This document shows positions 27,689 through 42,551 of a DNA stretch of 64,000 nt, piece after piece; the stretch's first letter is position 1, and each line of letters begins with the position of its first letter. The position numbers and the translations under genes are program-made. This DNA comes from Archegozetes longisetosus. Lineage: Eukaryota > Arthropoda > Arachnida > Sarcoptiformes > Trhypochthoniidae. The DNA lies in contig JAEMBT020000004.1 of NCBI GenBank assembly GCA_018873245.2, positions 11,032,652 to 11,096,651 on the forward strand, written 5' to 3'. The notes under the pieces were generated by a model. That model worked only from the letters and a program-made list of their open reading frames with translations. It was not told the origin of the DNA and did no database searches.

Positions 27689-27770
27689 ATGGTGCCGAAA
27701 ACAGTGAAAATGACTAAATACCCAATTGTTTACATGTTGTTAGTTTGCATTTGGTTGTCAGCAGTCAGAG
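27689..27770 (+). CDS. robo: Roundabout (Robo) exon 1: signal peptide
   Basis: This first coding exon has ATG at 27689, an in-frame TGA upstream at 27674-27676, and a donor GTAAGC at 27771. It encodes MVPKTVKMTKYP, then a hydrophobic core IVYMLLVCIWLSAV, then R: a classical secretory signal peptide of about 27 residues. It ends in phase 1 (a single G). Joining to exon 2 completes GCA (Ala28), which fits a small residue at the signal-peptidase site. A second in-frame ATG at codon 8 (27710) has A at -3, a better Kozak context than the first, and would leave a tighter signal peptide. Robo is a type I membrane receptor for Slit that steers axons and migrating cells. The assignment of this exon rests on phase compatibility, the signal-peptide character and order relative to the Ig1 exons, not on direct sequence similarity, since signal peptides diverge quickly. 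No poly-pyrimidine acceptor in front of the ATG was identified, so the 5' untranslated end is undefined. Confidence 0.68.
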
Positions 27771-28244
27771 GTAAGCAAGATAAAAATCGATCATTAAATT
27801 AGAACCGGCTTTTAGTGAAGTGAATGGAAGCAGTCATGAAATATCTTGCATAGCTTGCATTGGCGTTACTTCAATTAGACATAATAACTTTGAGCTAACA
27901 TAACGCTATTCATTCGTTGAATATTCTTGAAAAAGAAATTCAATTAATCTCTCTATTATTTCCATTCTATATTCCAATTATATGAAATAAATTCTGTGAA
28001 TGAAAGCCAAATTCATTCACTCGAATTGATCGGATGACTATTATTATAGATTTTAATTGCAGAGATAAAACATAAGTGAAAATATTTATTCATTATATGC
28101 GTATCATTGCTGTTATTGTGAGCATGTTTTAGCTCTTTGGAAAAGAATGTGCGGAAAGTTGACTTACGAATTAGGAGAGAGTAGAGAACAATAATAGAAT
28201 AGTTTGCTATTGCCATAAGGGATTTGCATAAAGAAACAATGCAT

Positions 28245-28300
28245 AGAATGGTAGAATAAAAGAATGACAGAATAACAGAATGACGGAATAACAGAGTGAC
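28245..28300. repeat. Seven-unit degenerate 8-bp tandem repeat
   Basis: The stretch divides into seven consecutive octamers: AGAATGGT, AGAATAAA, AGAATGAC, AGAATAAC, AGAATGAC, GGAATAAC, AGAGTGAC. From the third unit, GAC and AAC endings alternate, suggesting a 16-bp higher-order unit. It runs directly into GTGACACTGTGTCAC (28296-28310), a near-perfect palindrome. Confidence 0.85.
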
Positions 28301-31300
28301 ACTGTGTCACTAGTGTTTACTATACGTACAATTGCGTAAAAGGCTATTGCATACAAAGATAATAGCAGATCAATCTATGAATATAATGTGTGACCGCATA
28401 ATCACAAAATCAAATATCACTATTTCTCCGACAATTGTATAATTTCTGTTTTCATTGCAATTTTCCGATTCTGTTATGTCTGAAAATATGCTCTCGGCTA
28501 ACATCACAAAGACATAAAGTGACACCAAACCCAGGCATCACATAATAAGATTAGATTTGAGCTTGACTATTCCGTTGACTGAGAATCAGTTATTCGGACG
28601 AATCTGATAAGCTATTTTTGTATTTGTAATTTTGTCAATTATATCTGTTCGTATGCGAACGTTAACAATCAAAATGATAGCGAGATTCATGTTTGAGAAC
28701 TATCTAAATGTAGTCGTTATGTGATTATCACCTATTGTTATAACGCACTTTAGTGCTGATAACAAATGAATACTATTATTAACCCTCTCTTACAATGAGT
28801 TGTTTTTATTGGCTTTATTACGAAACTTAATGTCACCTATTAAGTGATTATTAACAAGAATGAGACTTCAGATATGCAATTTCATTGTAATGTGAGTGAA
28901 CAGGCTCACTTTGACAAAACCTAAAATGAAATTCATGTTTCGCTTCGTTTACCATCTTTTCAATGTTTATTCTTTGTATCTATCATTTCGGGTGAGGACG
29001 TAATCATAAAAACGGCTTTCGTTTAATAGAAATATAAGTACTGGTACTATGACTGCTATGACTACTTTCGTACTAGTATTTGGAGGCAACAGTTTTCAAA
29101 AATATTTAATAATTTTTCAATAAATTCATTGATTGCTTTCATTTTAGCGATAATTATGTCATTTTTTCTATCGTTCAGTTTCTTATCCTTGAAATATTGA
29201 CATTTCAATAAATTATTCCTTAATTATAAATTGAATGGAGAGCCGCAAAATTAATCAATTACTGTCTTTATCAGAATTTAACTTTTCAGATAAGTTATCT
29301 TCAGTCACTTTCCATTGAATTTATAAGTACTTTCACTACAAGTAAATAAAGTTCCTTTGCAAGTTTTCTTAGAGACACCTCATGTTCTCAATCAAATTGA
29401 TTTCTCAAACTTGAGCTCTGAACAGATATTTAGTTTTAGTTTGTGAGTCAATGAGTCTCCAGAAAACTTGTTCAAAATAGAACTAAAAAAATTGATTTTC
29501 TAGATTGAATAAACTACAAATAAATTGATTTGATCCTATCTGATATCTAGCTTTTATGCGTGATTGGGCTCAACAATATAGTCATTCTGACAGTTTTCCC
29601 TGACGTGCAATAATTATCAGTTTATACGAAACAAAGGATAAACTGAATAAACATAAGATCGAAAATTTGTTGAGCAAACAAACGAAAGCTAATATGAAGC
29701 GAAGGGTAAACTAAAGACGACAAAAGTTTAGCTTATTATGTAAGTTTTATTCCTGTATCCCTTAAGCTTCGCACAAATATTTCGAATAATTTGAAATATT
29801 GGTCAAAGACAAAACTTGTGGCAAATGAAACAATTTAAGAATTTTAGCTGAAAAAATTGTTACTTTATGACACACTACAGTCACTCTTTTCTTGCAATAA
29901 TTCAGAATATCGACTAATATAGTGAGTGACAAAATGGATTATAAGTCTAACTTACAATCTTGTTCTGAAACAACACTCCAACATCTCTTATGCTTCTCTT
30001 CTCGTTCCTTTCCCTTAAATTAGTGATTGTTTGACACTATGTATTGTTTTGACACTATTTTTCAGAGTGCCACAAAGTTACTCTCTTATCTTTGTTGTGC
30101 ACGGATGCCTTTTTTGCATCTGAATAATAGATCAGAGCAAGATTAAGGTGTTTTGGCAATCAAGCGTTCAAATGGTTTATTCCTGAACCCTTAATAAAAG
30201 GGTAATTTAAAAGTTGATGTTCATAACTTCACATCAAAGTAGGACTAAGTCGTGTTAACCTTAATAAGTCAAAAGCGATATTACATGAACTGATTTATGT
30301 GCAGATCTGTATTAAAAACAAGTTTAAATCTCATGATAGTTGAGTACCGCAATCAAAGGACGACACTTTGATTGTCTCAATTTTTTGATGCATCAAGTTT
30401 TACATGTATAGAAATGTTGCGCCTCTTATTATCAATTCAAATAGTGTAACGAATAATATATTTTTGCCATTTGCCAATTGAACTGTAGAAGGCTTTACAT
30501 TCTAAATGAATTTAGCTCCACTGCATAAACATGTCACGAATTCAGTTCGTTTCAGTTTTGACCATTCACTTTGTGCGCGAAAGGGTCCCATTATTCATAG
30601 TTATTTTAATCCAACGCAAGGATTTAAATAAAGTTGTTTTATGTACGACAAAAAAATTTAGTATGAATTTTGGAATTACGCTTTAGGACAAATATGCAGC
30701 AATCAATTTGACAATTTGACACTACTTTCTATAAGAATATTAAAATATATTCGAGTCTAGTTACTAATCTTTACTTCTGGTCTCATCGAAACTAGTGTTG
30801 CTGGTACTGCACGAATTGTAAGAGTAGAAATTTTTAATAATACACTACGCTTAAGGCTAAATATAACGTTCAAAAGTAAGCATATTCAGAATCGTCATCA
30901 ATAGTTATTCTTTAGAGTATTCCAAAATCTAAGGGGAAATACAAGTCCATCAAAAAAATGTGTAAATTTTGTTAGTAACTAATGCAGAAACAAATGTTTA
31001 TGAGTTGATCACAAGAGACCGACCGCGAGTGGCATTCATATGGTTGAGACTAAGTATATTAGAATAAGTATATCAATCCATTGCCAATACATTGAACACA
31101 TTACTAATGCGTAATTGTTCTGCCATTGCATTTTTATACACCTGAGAATTGATCAACTTTATAGAGACATGACATTATATTTTCGTGATTAATGGCACTT
31201 ATTTTTCGGTTGCCATGCAGTTCATTAATGTTTTAGGTCTGAAACATGAAGAGAAGGTTGCTATTGTTTTCTTTTGTGCCGTTCGCTGCAACTTATCAAA

Positions 31301-34300
31301 AAAGACTACTGTATTAAATCAATTATATGCTATTCCAGTAAAACGCAGAGAAAAATCTTTTCTACAGACAAAACAATCAGATATTCACTGCTAAAAAAAT
31401 TATGACTCAGCAGCTATTTTGCATTGTTTCCCCAACTGATATGCGTATTTCAAAAGCTAAGAATCATTTATTTTTTCTGTGTTTTGGTCGCGGGACACAT
31501 TATAATAGTCTAAGTTTTACCATAACATAACCGTTCCTAATGTCCGATAGTGTACTGACTCTGCTATCATAAAGCAAGAGATCCGCTCCCGTTTCCTTCC
31601 GTCCTGCTATTCTGCATATATGCATAACTGAATTATTTGAATAGAATTTTCAGTCCGATTCAAAGCGAGCCCTTATCTAAATGAGGTGTGTGTGCGGGAC
31701 ATACATTAGGACATTAGGTGACGATCAGCACAGAGTACACATAACACATCAAATGATCCACTGATGCGTTTACGCGCAGACTTAATTCTGATGCAACTGA
31801 TTTTGAACCATGAGTTCAATTCTTTATTTTATGATATGATTCAAAATTATAATAAACGCATACAGGCTATTATATCAGTTATATTAATGTGTTTTGCAGT
31901 TTTATTTATTTTACGAGGGCTTAAATTGATACGCAAATATCGACCATATTAGGCGATATTCTTTTAAAAAGTTGCTTTTATTATTTGCAATGTCCTTATA
32001 ATGAATTATATCTGAAAATGATGACATTTTTCAAAAGAATAAAAGTAACAATAAATCTTTTAGAATAAAAGCATTTTATTTATGCAAAGTTTACATTAAG
32101 ATAAATCCAAGTGTCAAACTTATCATCTCACGACTCAATAATATTATGTAAAGCCATATTCTATTCTCATTGTCTCTCTTTTTCTCAAACTGATCGCTTT
32201 TGATGAATTCATTTCCGTTTTTAAATGTGAAAAATGTTTCGTTTTGTATGCATGCAATGCTTTTCTTTGATTTACAACGTTTTCTCTATTGGAAAAATGA
32301 TAACTGATTCAAACGAAATCTGAGAGGATTTAGTCTAAAAAAGTTATGAAATGAAAAATATAAAAGTTTTCCGCTATTTTGATGACTATTTTTAAAGATA
32401 GTTTAGGAAGAAGAAGAAACCAAAGTTATGTGAGAGAGTGAATACACGCTGAGAATATCAATGAATTATTTATGGGTGGTCTCGAAGATCAGTTGTATTA
32501 TGAGTTTGCGTTAATGCCTAATCATCTGATCGGTTCATAAGCCCCAGAAAAAAACGCGAACAGGAGTGCTATTTCTTTAAAAATAGAGAATTCGATGCCA
32601 AAGATTATAATAAAGTTGACGTTACCTATATTTGTGTATAAATTAAAGCACCTTTCTATGTCTAAGTGTCACATTAAAGTGACAACTTTTCAATGTATTC
32701 CTTCTCCAAGTTGGTCGTAATGCTCGTCTTTCGTGATCGCTCTACTCAAATGAATGTCTTACATAAACCCTTAGCCCACACGAAATGTCGAAATGATGAC
32801 TCGCATCGGGTATGATGTGTGGCATCAAATTTTCGTGTGCGTAGAAAAACAGGACATTGCACTCAAAACTATATATTGAAAGAATGTTCAACTTTGTAAG
32901 AAAGTGCCATTTAAGGAGATATAGTTGGAGAGTCATCATTCTTAAACAAGGAGAAGACAATCTAATACAATATGCTCACAAAATAGGCAAATCATTTTGA
33001 GAAAAGGCGACGTAATCAAGTTTTCTCACATGAAAAAGAGTGAGAGAAACAAATAAGTGAATGAAGTGTTTGGTGCTGTTGTTTTTTGCCAGAGAGAGCT
33101 AAGGGAGAAATAGTTATCGCACGTATGAACGAATTGTGTGCTTATATTCACTATTGATTTTCGTTAAGTGAATTTATTGGGAGGAAAGTTAGCCTTTTCT
33201 AAGTCATTCTCACTTTAGGCTGTCTTGAGAAATAAAAAGCAAACGTGTTAAGGAGTACAGACTACCTTTGATATGCAAATTCAATAAATCACTCCATCTT
33301 CAAATTGCCTGCAATTTACTCATAAGCACTTTCGATAAATCAATTTTCAAATCAAAATTCTTTATTTTTTCGTTGTCATCTCATTGAGATATTCAATAGT
33401 TTTCTATTACTAAAGAGGAATAGTTATCACGATTTAAACGTTATTTTGTTTTGCGTGGAGATAGAGAAGTAAATTTATCCTCACATCTGCTGCCTTTACA
33501 GAACCACAACTGAAACAACCTTTTCCTTAGAGAATATTGTGCTGCAAATTACATACGGCAAAAGTTATGAGAGAAGAAGATATACCAGTTAGAGATGAAA
33601 AGGGACTGTTGCAAAGTTCTCAATAAGAATTATCTTTGACTTTGGCACAAACAAAGAAATACTATCTATTTTTTCCTCCAATAATCATGCGACTACCCCT
33701 CGACTCAACATAATTTGTGGAATGAGACCCAAATTGATTAAATAAAAAGTAGCTATCGCCAAGAATATGCAATTCATATAATCTAACAGTAAATCCTTTG
33801 TTGGAGAAGAAAAACAAGGAAACCATTAGCGCTGCTATTTCTCCTCTATCTCATAACAGCCACAGACAATAGTAATGTATGTAACAAAGCATAAGAGTAT
33901 TAGTTGAGCTCAGATCTTCAATGAGGACCATCTCTTCAAGTTTTTCGTTTCCTTTTTTATCAAAGCTGTACTGAATTTTTTTGACTGTTAACTTGAAGAA
34001 AACCACATAATGATGCCATAGAGAATAGTCAAACATCGTTATATCATATCATAAATAGTGCGAGAGATCTTCAAACTTTGGACCTCTTCGACCTCTTTTT
34101 CTGCATTTATGGCACCGCCGAGAATCGCACTGACAAATGAAGAAAGTTAAGCAAAAAAGATAGAAAAAACTTTTCAGATAGATATATAGAAGAGCTTCTT
34201 CGCCTCGTATTCGTCCTAAGAGATTTTTATCTTACACATTGCAGCGCATATAACTTGACTATTAATACTTTAGTGTCAAACCCTTCAAAAGTGATCTGTT

Positions 34301-37076
34301 TGATAGAATATGAAATGTTTTCTTTTTTAATAATATTTAATACAATCGACTAAATCTATGCATTGCCTCAATGGATATCAGACAAAATAAAGTTCAAAAC
34401 CAATGCAAACATCGACAAAAGCTTAGCGAAAACGATTAGACAAAAGTTTTATTTACCTCTTGGATAGTAAGTGTCAATTTGTTGTTTACCGTTCTTAAGG
34501 TTATCACTAAAGAGATTATCACTACTTTGCCCTCACCTGCAAAAATGCAGTCAAGTTCTAACAGTTGTGAGAATTAGCTAATAATCAAATGGCATTTATT
34601 ATATCTCTCCAGTTATTGATTTTCTTAATCTTTATCTCAACTGGAAAAACATTTTTTCATAATGACTTCATTAAAAAGATATACAATTTAAGATATTGAT
34701 TTTTCATATCGAGCTCTTAACACATATTTTCAGCACTGATTTGTGAATCAGTTCAAAACCTCAACTATTATTTTTGTGATCAGTATAACTAAAACATTTG
34801 AATAAAAACTAAAACATTTTTTAAGCTAAAAGGAGATCAATGATTGATTTAATGCTCGCAATATTTTTTCTAAGAAACCTTTAACTTTATGTGATGTAAT
34901 TTCAATTCTAATAAAATGAATGAATGGAAACGCCTTCAATATAAGTTGCTTTTTGACTAAAATAGGTTCATATTTGTCATTACATCTGTATTATTAATCC
35001 TATTATCGAACAAAATTGCTATTCTACGCCAAACTACACAAAAATGACAGAAATAAATCCTGTTTCCAAGCATTAAATAGAAATTTTACAGAAATCATTT
35101 TGCACAACCTCTCATCTGATATTGTTGAATATTTTGCAACCCTCGATCATTGCAGGCTGCCTCTAATGTATCTAATCTTTCATTCATTACTATTAAATTG
35201 TCTCATAGGAAACTGATTTTATGATCAAAATAATAGTTCATATCACTAGGTAAATCTTTTATTCAGTATTACTTCCATCTGATTAAAAAAAGTTTTAAAA
35301 TACTTTTACTATTGAGTGTACACCAACTCGGATTATCAGCAATTTACATTTATTAAGATTGAATTGACTCATTGTACCTCTTGCTAACTGAATTGAAACA
35401 CAAATTTAAGTCTTCAATTCCCTGAATATAATGCAATCAGATTTACTCAGACAGACATTCATAATAGACTTTTTTATCCTTTTACAGCCATCACTGATTT
35501 GAATCAATGAAATTGAACAGTTGTATTGAAACGGTTTAGATTCGATGACAATCGGTGTGGATTTAAGAATTGAATTGATTCTAATCCATAATTTGATCGG
35601 ATGAATTAACCTCGAACTCCCTTATGTTTAGTCCTATTTTTGCTGTTCTGGTAAAATATATTTGTAGTTGCCGTGGCATAAAGTTTTTATCCTACATTAA
35701 AAGTGTTCCAATATTTACTGATGGGTTTGAATCCAATGCTTATCCCATTCATGTTATGATTTAATGCGTTGATAAAAAATGGCAGTTTCAGCAGCTGTTT
35801 AGCCATAACTTACTGTATATTTTGACGACAATTTCTTCCCAGCTGTCTTTGCCATATAATGATGATATCTTCCTTATTGAATGAAGTGGTCAGAAACACA
35901 ACTGCAACATGTATAATAAACTCACATAATTAAAATATATATTAAAAGCCAATCCTTCTTCTCATAGATTAATTCTGTGATTAGTTGTAAATCTTATGAG
36001 ATTATGCTTTCATTTCAGCCTTTTAATATTGTTGTTGAAACCATACATTGATTTGTGGCGCTATTGGTTTGTGAGAAATAGCACATTGGCTCAAATCACG
36101 CGATTCTATGTTTTATGGTTTTGTTTTATTAACTTTAGTTATAAGTTTGTTTGTTGAGTGCACAAAAAAATAATAATAATATACTAAACGATGCGGTGAC
36201 ATGCGATGACCACCTTTTAATTCGAGAGGTCAGATTTAATAAGATGGTAATTGGATATCAACATCCGTAATCGTTGCTAAGAATAAAAAAGTGATGATTC
36301 AGCACAAGCTCAGACAAATTTATTTTTATATATTTGTAGCGAACATCGAATTCATTAAACAATACAAAACTAGAACTAGTATTAGAGAATTATTCGGAAC
36401 AGAATTGGCAACACTTGGTTTGGTTCCCGTCATTTAAGCGAACGATCTGATCAGGAATTAGGCTATGAATAGTAGATATTTTATTACTGATACACGAATC
36501 ATAGATTTGAAGGGATGACACGAACAAAGGACAGATAATGAAATGCTATATTTTCTAATTTCGGAAATTAGTTTTTGTTCATCTCAATCTTCTTTTAGTC
36601 AGAAATATTACCTGCTCTCTAGTCATTCTCCATGACAACCAATTACTTGTGAGCTAAAAAATACTTGAGCTAAAATACTATTAATTAAAATATTAGCGAA
36701 TAAGTTATTTGTTTAAGTACTATAGTCAAAAAACGTCTACATAAGTATTAAACGTATTAATGCATCAATTTTTTATATGATGGAAAAGTTTTTTTTCAGG
36801 ATTTTTTTATCATGCAGGTTATTAACATTAATGGATACATCTATTATCTTAAGCTTATAAAGATATAAGAAGTAATAAGAAATTCAGAAGAAACTTTTGT
36901 TTACAATCTTTGTTGAATTATTTAATTGAATACACAGAAAAAAATTCTAACTTCTTGTGTGGCACTTCCCAAATAGGTTTTTGCAATTTTTTTCTTTTTT
37001 GATATTACTCTCTTGTTTGTAATTACACTATGCGATAGTAGAGTAAATGCATCCTCTGTGATGTATTTCAATCTTT

Positions 37077-37080
<4 letters not shown>

Positions 37081-37139
<59 letters not shown>

Positions 37140-37149
37140 TTCTCTCTCA
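37081..37149. repeat. (CT)27 microsatellite with imperfect tail
   Basis: Twenty-seven uninterrupted CT units span 37081-37134, followed by TCTCTTTCTCTCTC. It is a pure polypyrimidine tract on the sense strand of robo intron 1. Confidence 0.97.
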
Positions 37150-37870
37150 TTTGATGAGTTAATTTTGGTATACTATAAACAAATGACATAACAAGAAAGA
37201 TAGGAATGGGTGCAACACTCGAACCCGAAATGCAGAAAATGGCATCACATTAGTTATAATGAATAACATGTCTTTTCTTTTTATGAGTGATTGTGATGGC
37301 GAGTCTCCGCAAAATCTTTGGATAAGCAAAAGCTGAGCATTTATCAGAGATTTTTGATCAATGAATGTGACAAATGAGATATAAAGCGGAGACCGAAAAC
37401 ACAACTGTAAGAATTGCTAATAAAATACAAGTTCTGACAAAAATAGTGCTCAATTTCTGCAATGTTTTGACTTTTTTGGGGTACATCTTATTTCATATCT
37501 TGTGACAGACTTCGGAAAAGACAAATTTTGATCACTTCAGACAACAGTTGGGAACGGGAACCATGAGTTTATGTGCGAGTTGAAGATTCAATAAACCGAA
37601 TTGATAGATGAATTATCAAGTGATAGTACCCGGGAATAGATGCAATAACGATAAATTATATAAGAGGGAGATCTCTCTGTGGCAAATCCAAATCGAAAAA
37701 TAAAAGAAAAGAAAGTTAGCTTTGCCTTTGCCTTCGCTTACATGTAATGCGAATAAGAGAAAAGAGTGTTTAAGATGAGCTCAATCTCGTTACCGCCTAA
37801 TGATGATACTAGTCGCGCAATTCGTCCGAATTGAAATTAGTTTTAGAACTTGCAACCAGTGTAATATTGG

Positions 37871-37902
37871 TTTGTATTGGGTTTGTATTGGGTTTGTATG
37901 GG
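37871..37902. repeat. Three-copy TTTGTATTGGG tandem repeat
   Basis: Two perfect 11-bp units (37871-37881 and 37882-37892) are followed by a 10-bp unit lacking one T (37893-37902), with partial units on both sides. It is a short minisatellite. Confidence 0.85.
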
Positions 37903-40900
37903 TTTGCACAACAATCGCGAGGCACGTCTAATAAAAATGGGAGACTTGGGAGACAAATAAGTAGTTCGTACTCTAGAACAGTATTAAGGAATAAGTGATG
38001 CTGTCTTTCGCAATTTACCTTAATTTCAGTCTCACTATTATTACAGCTGAAGCGCAACATATTATTCGAATCGATTTTACTCTTTTTTACAGAAAATTGC
38101 GACTCTAATAATCAATTGAACCAGAAATAAATTGAGTGCCACTCCATTTAATGATAAAAGCTTTGCGAACAATTCAATGAGAATACGATTTCGTCCGAAC
38201 CTTGACTGAGAGAAAGAGAAGCAAAAATTGCAATCGAAACAAATGCGTTTACATCACAATATATTGGACTAAAGATCACTCTTTTAGTAAACTTTGTGCT
38301 ATAGTTGCTTTTGGTTACTGGCATCAAAAATAAAGAATCAAAGTAAATTCATTCAGAGTGACCCAATACTAAAATAAATGGCTTACATTTTTTCTAGGCT
38401 CAAATGTTGCACTCGAGTGGCTGCCACTAAAACACATTTAAGCTTGCCTTTTCTCTTTTTTAATGCTGATCAAGGAGTCAGATATTAAATAAACTATAGA
38501 AACATTTATATTCTTACCATATAAACTTTCTTCTCTTCTTTCATTATTTAAATAGTAATCAATATTTGACTGCAAAATTTCAATCAAACTCAAGCATAAA
38601 AAGTGATGTAAATGTTTATCAAATTGATTGAATACAATCTTAACTTTAATGGTTTACTCTAAGTTTTTATATTGAGTTTTATTCTATGGTGTGTTTATTG
38701 TAAGGCCTTATCAGTATAAAAAGTTTGAGTAGTTTTAATGCTTAAAGTACACAATTGATTAGGTGCTGCAGTCTTTCTTTTCAATTTATTGCATATATGG
38801 CTGGTATGAAATGAGGCAAAACCTGATTAATCACATTAAGACTCTGTTCGCAAAAAATAGCTCAAAAACTAAGAGAATTAAGGCTAAGATTAATAACCTG
38901 TGATAGTTGTAACTTATTCTGAAATAAAATAGAGAAAATAGTATAAAAAGTAACACTCAGTAAAACTTGTTATTATTATCTTATCGCAAAACGTGCTTTG
39001 ATTTCTGTTCAGAGTCATCTATTTATTTTGATAACTCCAGTTTTTCACAACTTCAGTAATTTAGCAAAAGGTGTTGTCTTTCCTTTTTTTATGTTCTCTT
39101 CTAAAATTGCATTTCCAGATATTAAAAAATAATTTCTTTCCTAAAAACAATTTATTCAGCAATCTTTCTCTCGTCTATTTTCTACGCTATTCTCCAATAT
39201 ATGAAACAATGCTTAGGAAGTGATTTAAAAGCTGGTTCATTCCTAACGACAAAATCAAATATGATTGATCGCATTTGAATATCAGGAGCAGAAAAAAATC
39301 TGGGAATAATGTCTCACACAAAAACTTGACTCGCATTAAAAGTTTCAGAACTTATGGTAAATGTGGCTCTACTCAAGCTGTTCTCTGCATAAATTATCTG
39401 CTTTGGACAATGCAAAACAACCTGATGACAAGTTTTACGCTCACCAATAATCAATTGATGGTATGATTGTTGCTCTGAAGGCACGCTAGAGAATGGACTG
39501 TTAAAAGCTATAAAAAACAGAACTAGTTTTGCCGTAATTTCGACAGATCATAGTTGGGAGAAATATGAACGAGAGAAATTGTTTTCGATTAAGTGTGACT
39601 GAAAAACGGAGAAGAAAGTGATTTCGAGTCATTGGCAGCAGTCGGCGTTTTGGGTTCTCTTGTCATATATACGTATTAGTTTTGGTAGTTTTACTTTAGT
39701 ATCACTTCTTATATATAGAGAATGGTTTCTTTGACTGCGGACTCGTGTCTGGTGTGATATTGTTTTATCGATTGAAGCGTGTTGCAGTCTTACGTGATGC
39801 ACGGAAGGAAAACACACCGCTTTCCTAACACCGATATTCAGTGATCACGTATTGCTAAACCATAAATCTCTCGATCGCGTATGGCGTCAGACCTTATAAA
39901 TGAAATAAAGAATAAAATTCTGCCAAATATTAAATGTGAAGGACTTGAAAGAAAACTTTTCACAGCTTTTTGAGATTAGAGAAGTTAAGAAAAAGATTGA
40001 GATAAGGCGTAATTAATAATGAAACACGATATATAAATACACAGGCATTAGATTACGACTACTTTGATATTTAGCTTTTAAGACATAAATATATTTATTA
40101 TACTGGCAGTAGTGGTTGTGTCCAAAATATGATGAATTATTTGGGTTTGATTTACAATCTCTTTTTTACTTTGGGTTTGGGGACTCGGTTTGGCGTGGGA
40201 GACTATCTGATAAAAAGCTAGAAAAAAATTATATGAGGTTAATGTTTCTTAAATATTCTTTTTATAATGACAATCGCAGCAAATCAATGCTTGTTAATGA
40301 TATGACAAACTTATAGCTGTCAGATAGCAATAGTTTGCTGGAAAATAAGTACTAATAATAATAATAAAGATTTTAGTTAGTTTTGTGATACACAACCATA
40401 AAACGTTAAATACAAGTATAGTATAAGTAATTAATTCTTTTTCAAACAATCGCCAAAAGATAAGAGCTTTGAGATAAATGAGTGTTTGCACTGTTTGGCT
40501 GAACAGTTTCACTGTTTTATGCTTTAATATATATTAAGTAATGTACCATTTTATTACAAAACAGTGTAGGGCGACGATCACTTACAGTATTACTGTTTCA
40601 GCTAAAGATATACTCGTATCTGAAATATCACATTAGTTTCAGATCTCCTATATTGGTATGAATGGCAAATATTGTACGTTTTTCAATCTCTAGAGACTAT
40701 TCTTATGCAAACATTGGTGTACTCCTATCTATTCGGCACATGTTTTTCAGTCCATTCATTTCACATTCTATGAGTACAGTTATATTCAATGAATATTCAT
40801 ATATGAGCATTAAAAAAGAGAAAAAACTGTTAGATTTTAATTCTAAATTCATGTGTTATACTATTAATAGTAATTTTTAATGTTATAGTAAGTTATGTGT

Positions 40901-41657
40901 GCTAATCGTGATCACAGAAAGTGTTACTTCAGACGTAATTTTACGAATATTACAGATTTTAGGTCAATATACAGCTGGCGATAACTTATTTCATAAATTA
41001 AGTAATATCTGCGCGCCTAAAGTCAACACCACTTTTCGTAATTGATCCCTGACTAGATATTAACAATTAGTACAATTTGAAGACTAAAACTTCAGTTTTA
41101 ATGTTTAGTATAGACAAATGTAAAGTAAAAACAAAACTGCAGTATATTTGATAATATTTAGAAGAATACTCTTATATGATATTCGAGTGCATTATCTAAT
41201 CCTACCCTTAATGTTAAAGTGGAATAGACTGAGCCAAAAGAGAGGCAGAGCTGGAATCGCTTGCAGGGCTTTTCTTTCCTCATGAGTGCCTAACACTCGG
41301 TTCATCACAACAGCTAAATCTGAACAGAGCTTCACCCCAACTGCTAGTTCTGCCAGTTTGTAGTTTTGTTGGCTCTGTTCAACACTATTGACTGTACATT
41401 CACTCCAATACTTAACTATCATTTCTATTCGTCTCTTAAGTTTTGTATATTTGAATTGTAGTACAAAACTACTACTGATTCGTGTGCTGTTTGTCGTAAC
41501 AGTAAATTACAAAATACGATATGATATTGAGCTGAAAAAGAGAGTGAAAACTATTTGTAAACTAATTATGTGTTCAGTAATAAAAGTCATGCTGTGATGA
41601 GGACATAGTGTGTGTTAGTGTTTATTATATGCTTCTAATGCTATTAGTGATCGATTA

Positions 41658-41778
41658 ATGATGAACTCAAATGATAGCAGATTATTGTTATGCTATTATC
41701 AAATCTGGATTATTACAACTACTATTATCTTTTCCAACATTGGCTCTAAGAATGTCTTGGCTGCCGAAGAATTTATAT
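41658..41778 (+). CDS. Candidate nested gene, exon A: signal-peptide exon (unidentified)
   Basis: Tandem ATGs at 41658 and 41661 open a frame beginning MMNSNDSRLLLCYY. It continues with QIWIITTTIIFSNIG, a long hydrophobic core, and then SKNVLAAEEFI, followed by a good donor GTAAGT at 41779. The exon ends in phase 1 (T). It could supply the signal peptide for the frame opening at 42552, which needs exactly one preceding base. It lies inside robo intron 1 on the same strand. No family is recognised. The call depends on phase and hydrophobicity only. Confidence 0.22.
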
Positions 41779-42551
41779 GTAAGTCATAGATCAATACTGG
41801 CATAAGAAAAAAGTTTTGTTATGCCAAAGAATATTCTGTAGTTGAAGTTCACAAAGTTTACCGACTATTTATGTGCACTAAATGTTGACATTCTTTGCGT
41901 TTGAGTTATTATTTTGCTCAGAAAAGCCATTCAAATACATCATATCCTATCAGATAACTAGTGACACGTTTGTCTTCACTAAAGTATAATATTATGACCT
42001 CTAAAGTAAAGCCTCTTTTTAAGAGAAAAAAGTGTATAATTTATTAGTATTTGTTAGTATTCCATTCAAGTCTCCAGAAGAGAAGCGTCTCATCCCTAAA
42101 ACAAGACAACAACATATGAAAGAGACCATAAATTATGAGCAATCAAACCATGTGTCAGAACAGGAATCAAACATTTTTCGATAGCTATTTTCCAGCCATT
42201 AATGTTTTTGTTGGCCATAAATGGTTTGAGGGCCTAATATAAATTAGAGCTATTATACTAATTAATAGCCAATCGTCTGTCTAATTGCCAATGCTCCAGT
42301 CATTAATTCTGTTGGATAGTTGAGAGCATTTTAAAATTGTCTCTAAACTTCATTGCTTCTAACGATGAATTTGCGAATAGCGCAGATGTTGTGTCCGCTA
42401 ATCATTTGTGTGAGTGGTACTAATTTTGAAGCTCAGTTAATTCCAACTCCTATTGAATTACAATTATTTGAATGATTAAAAGTAGCGCATTTGTTCAATT
42501 GGTTTTTTCTGTAATTCCTACAACTAAAAATTGAGTAATGTTCTGTTTTAG

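Noticed and set aside
41192..41422. Minus-strand frame containing LAELAVGVKLCSDLAVVMN
   Set aside because: Protein-like composition, but no family, no splice sites identified and length within chance.
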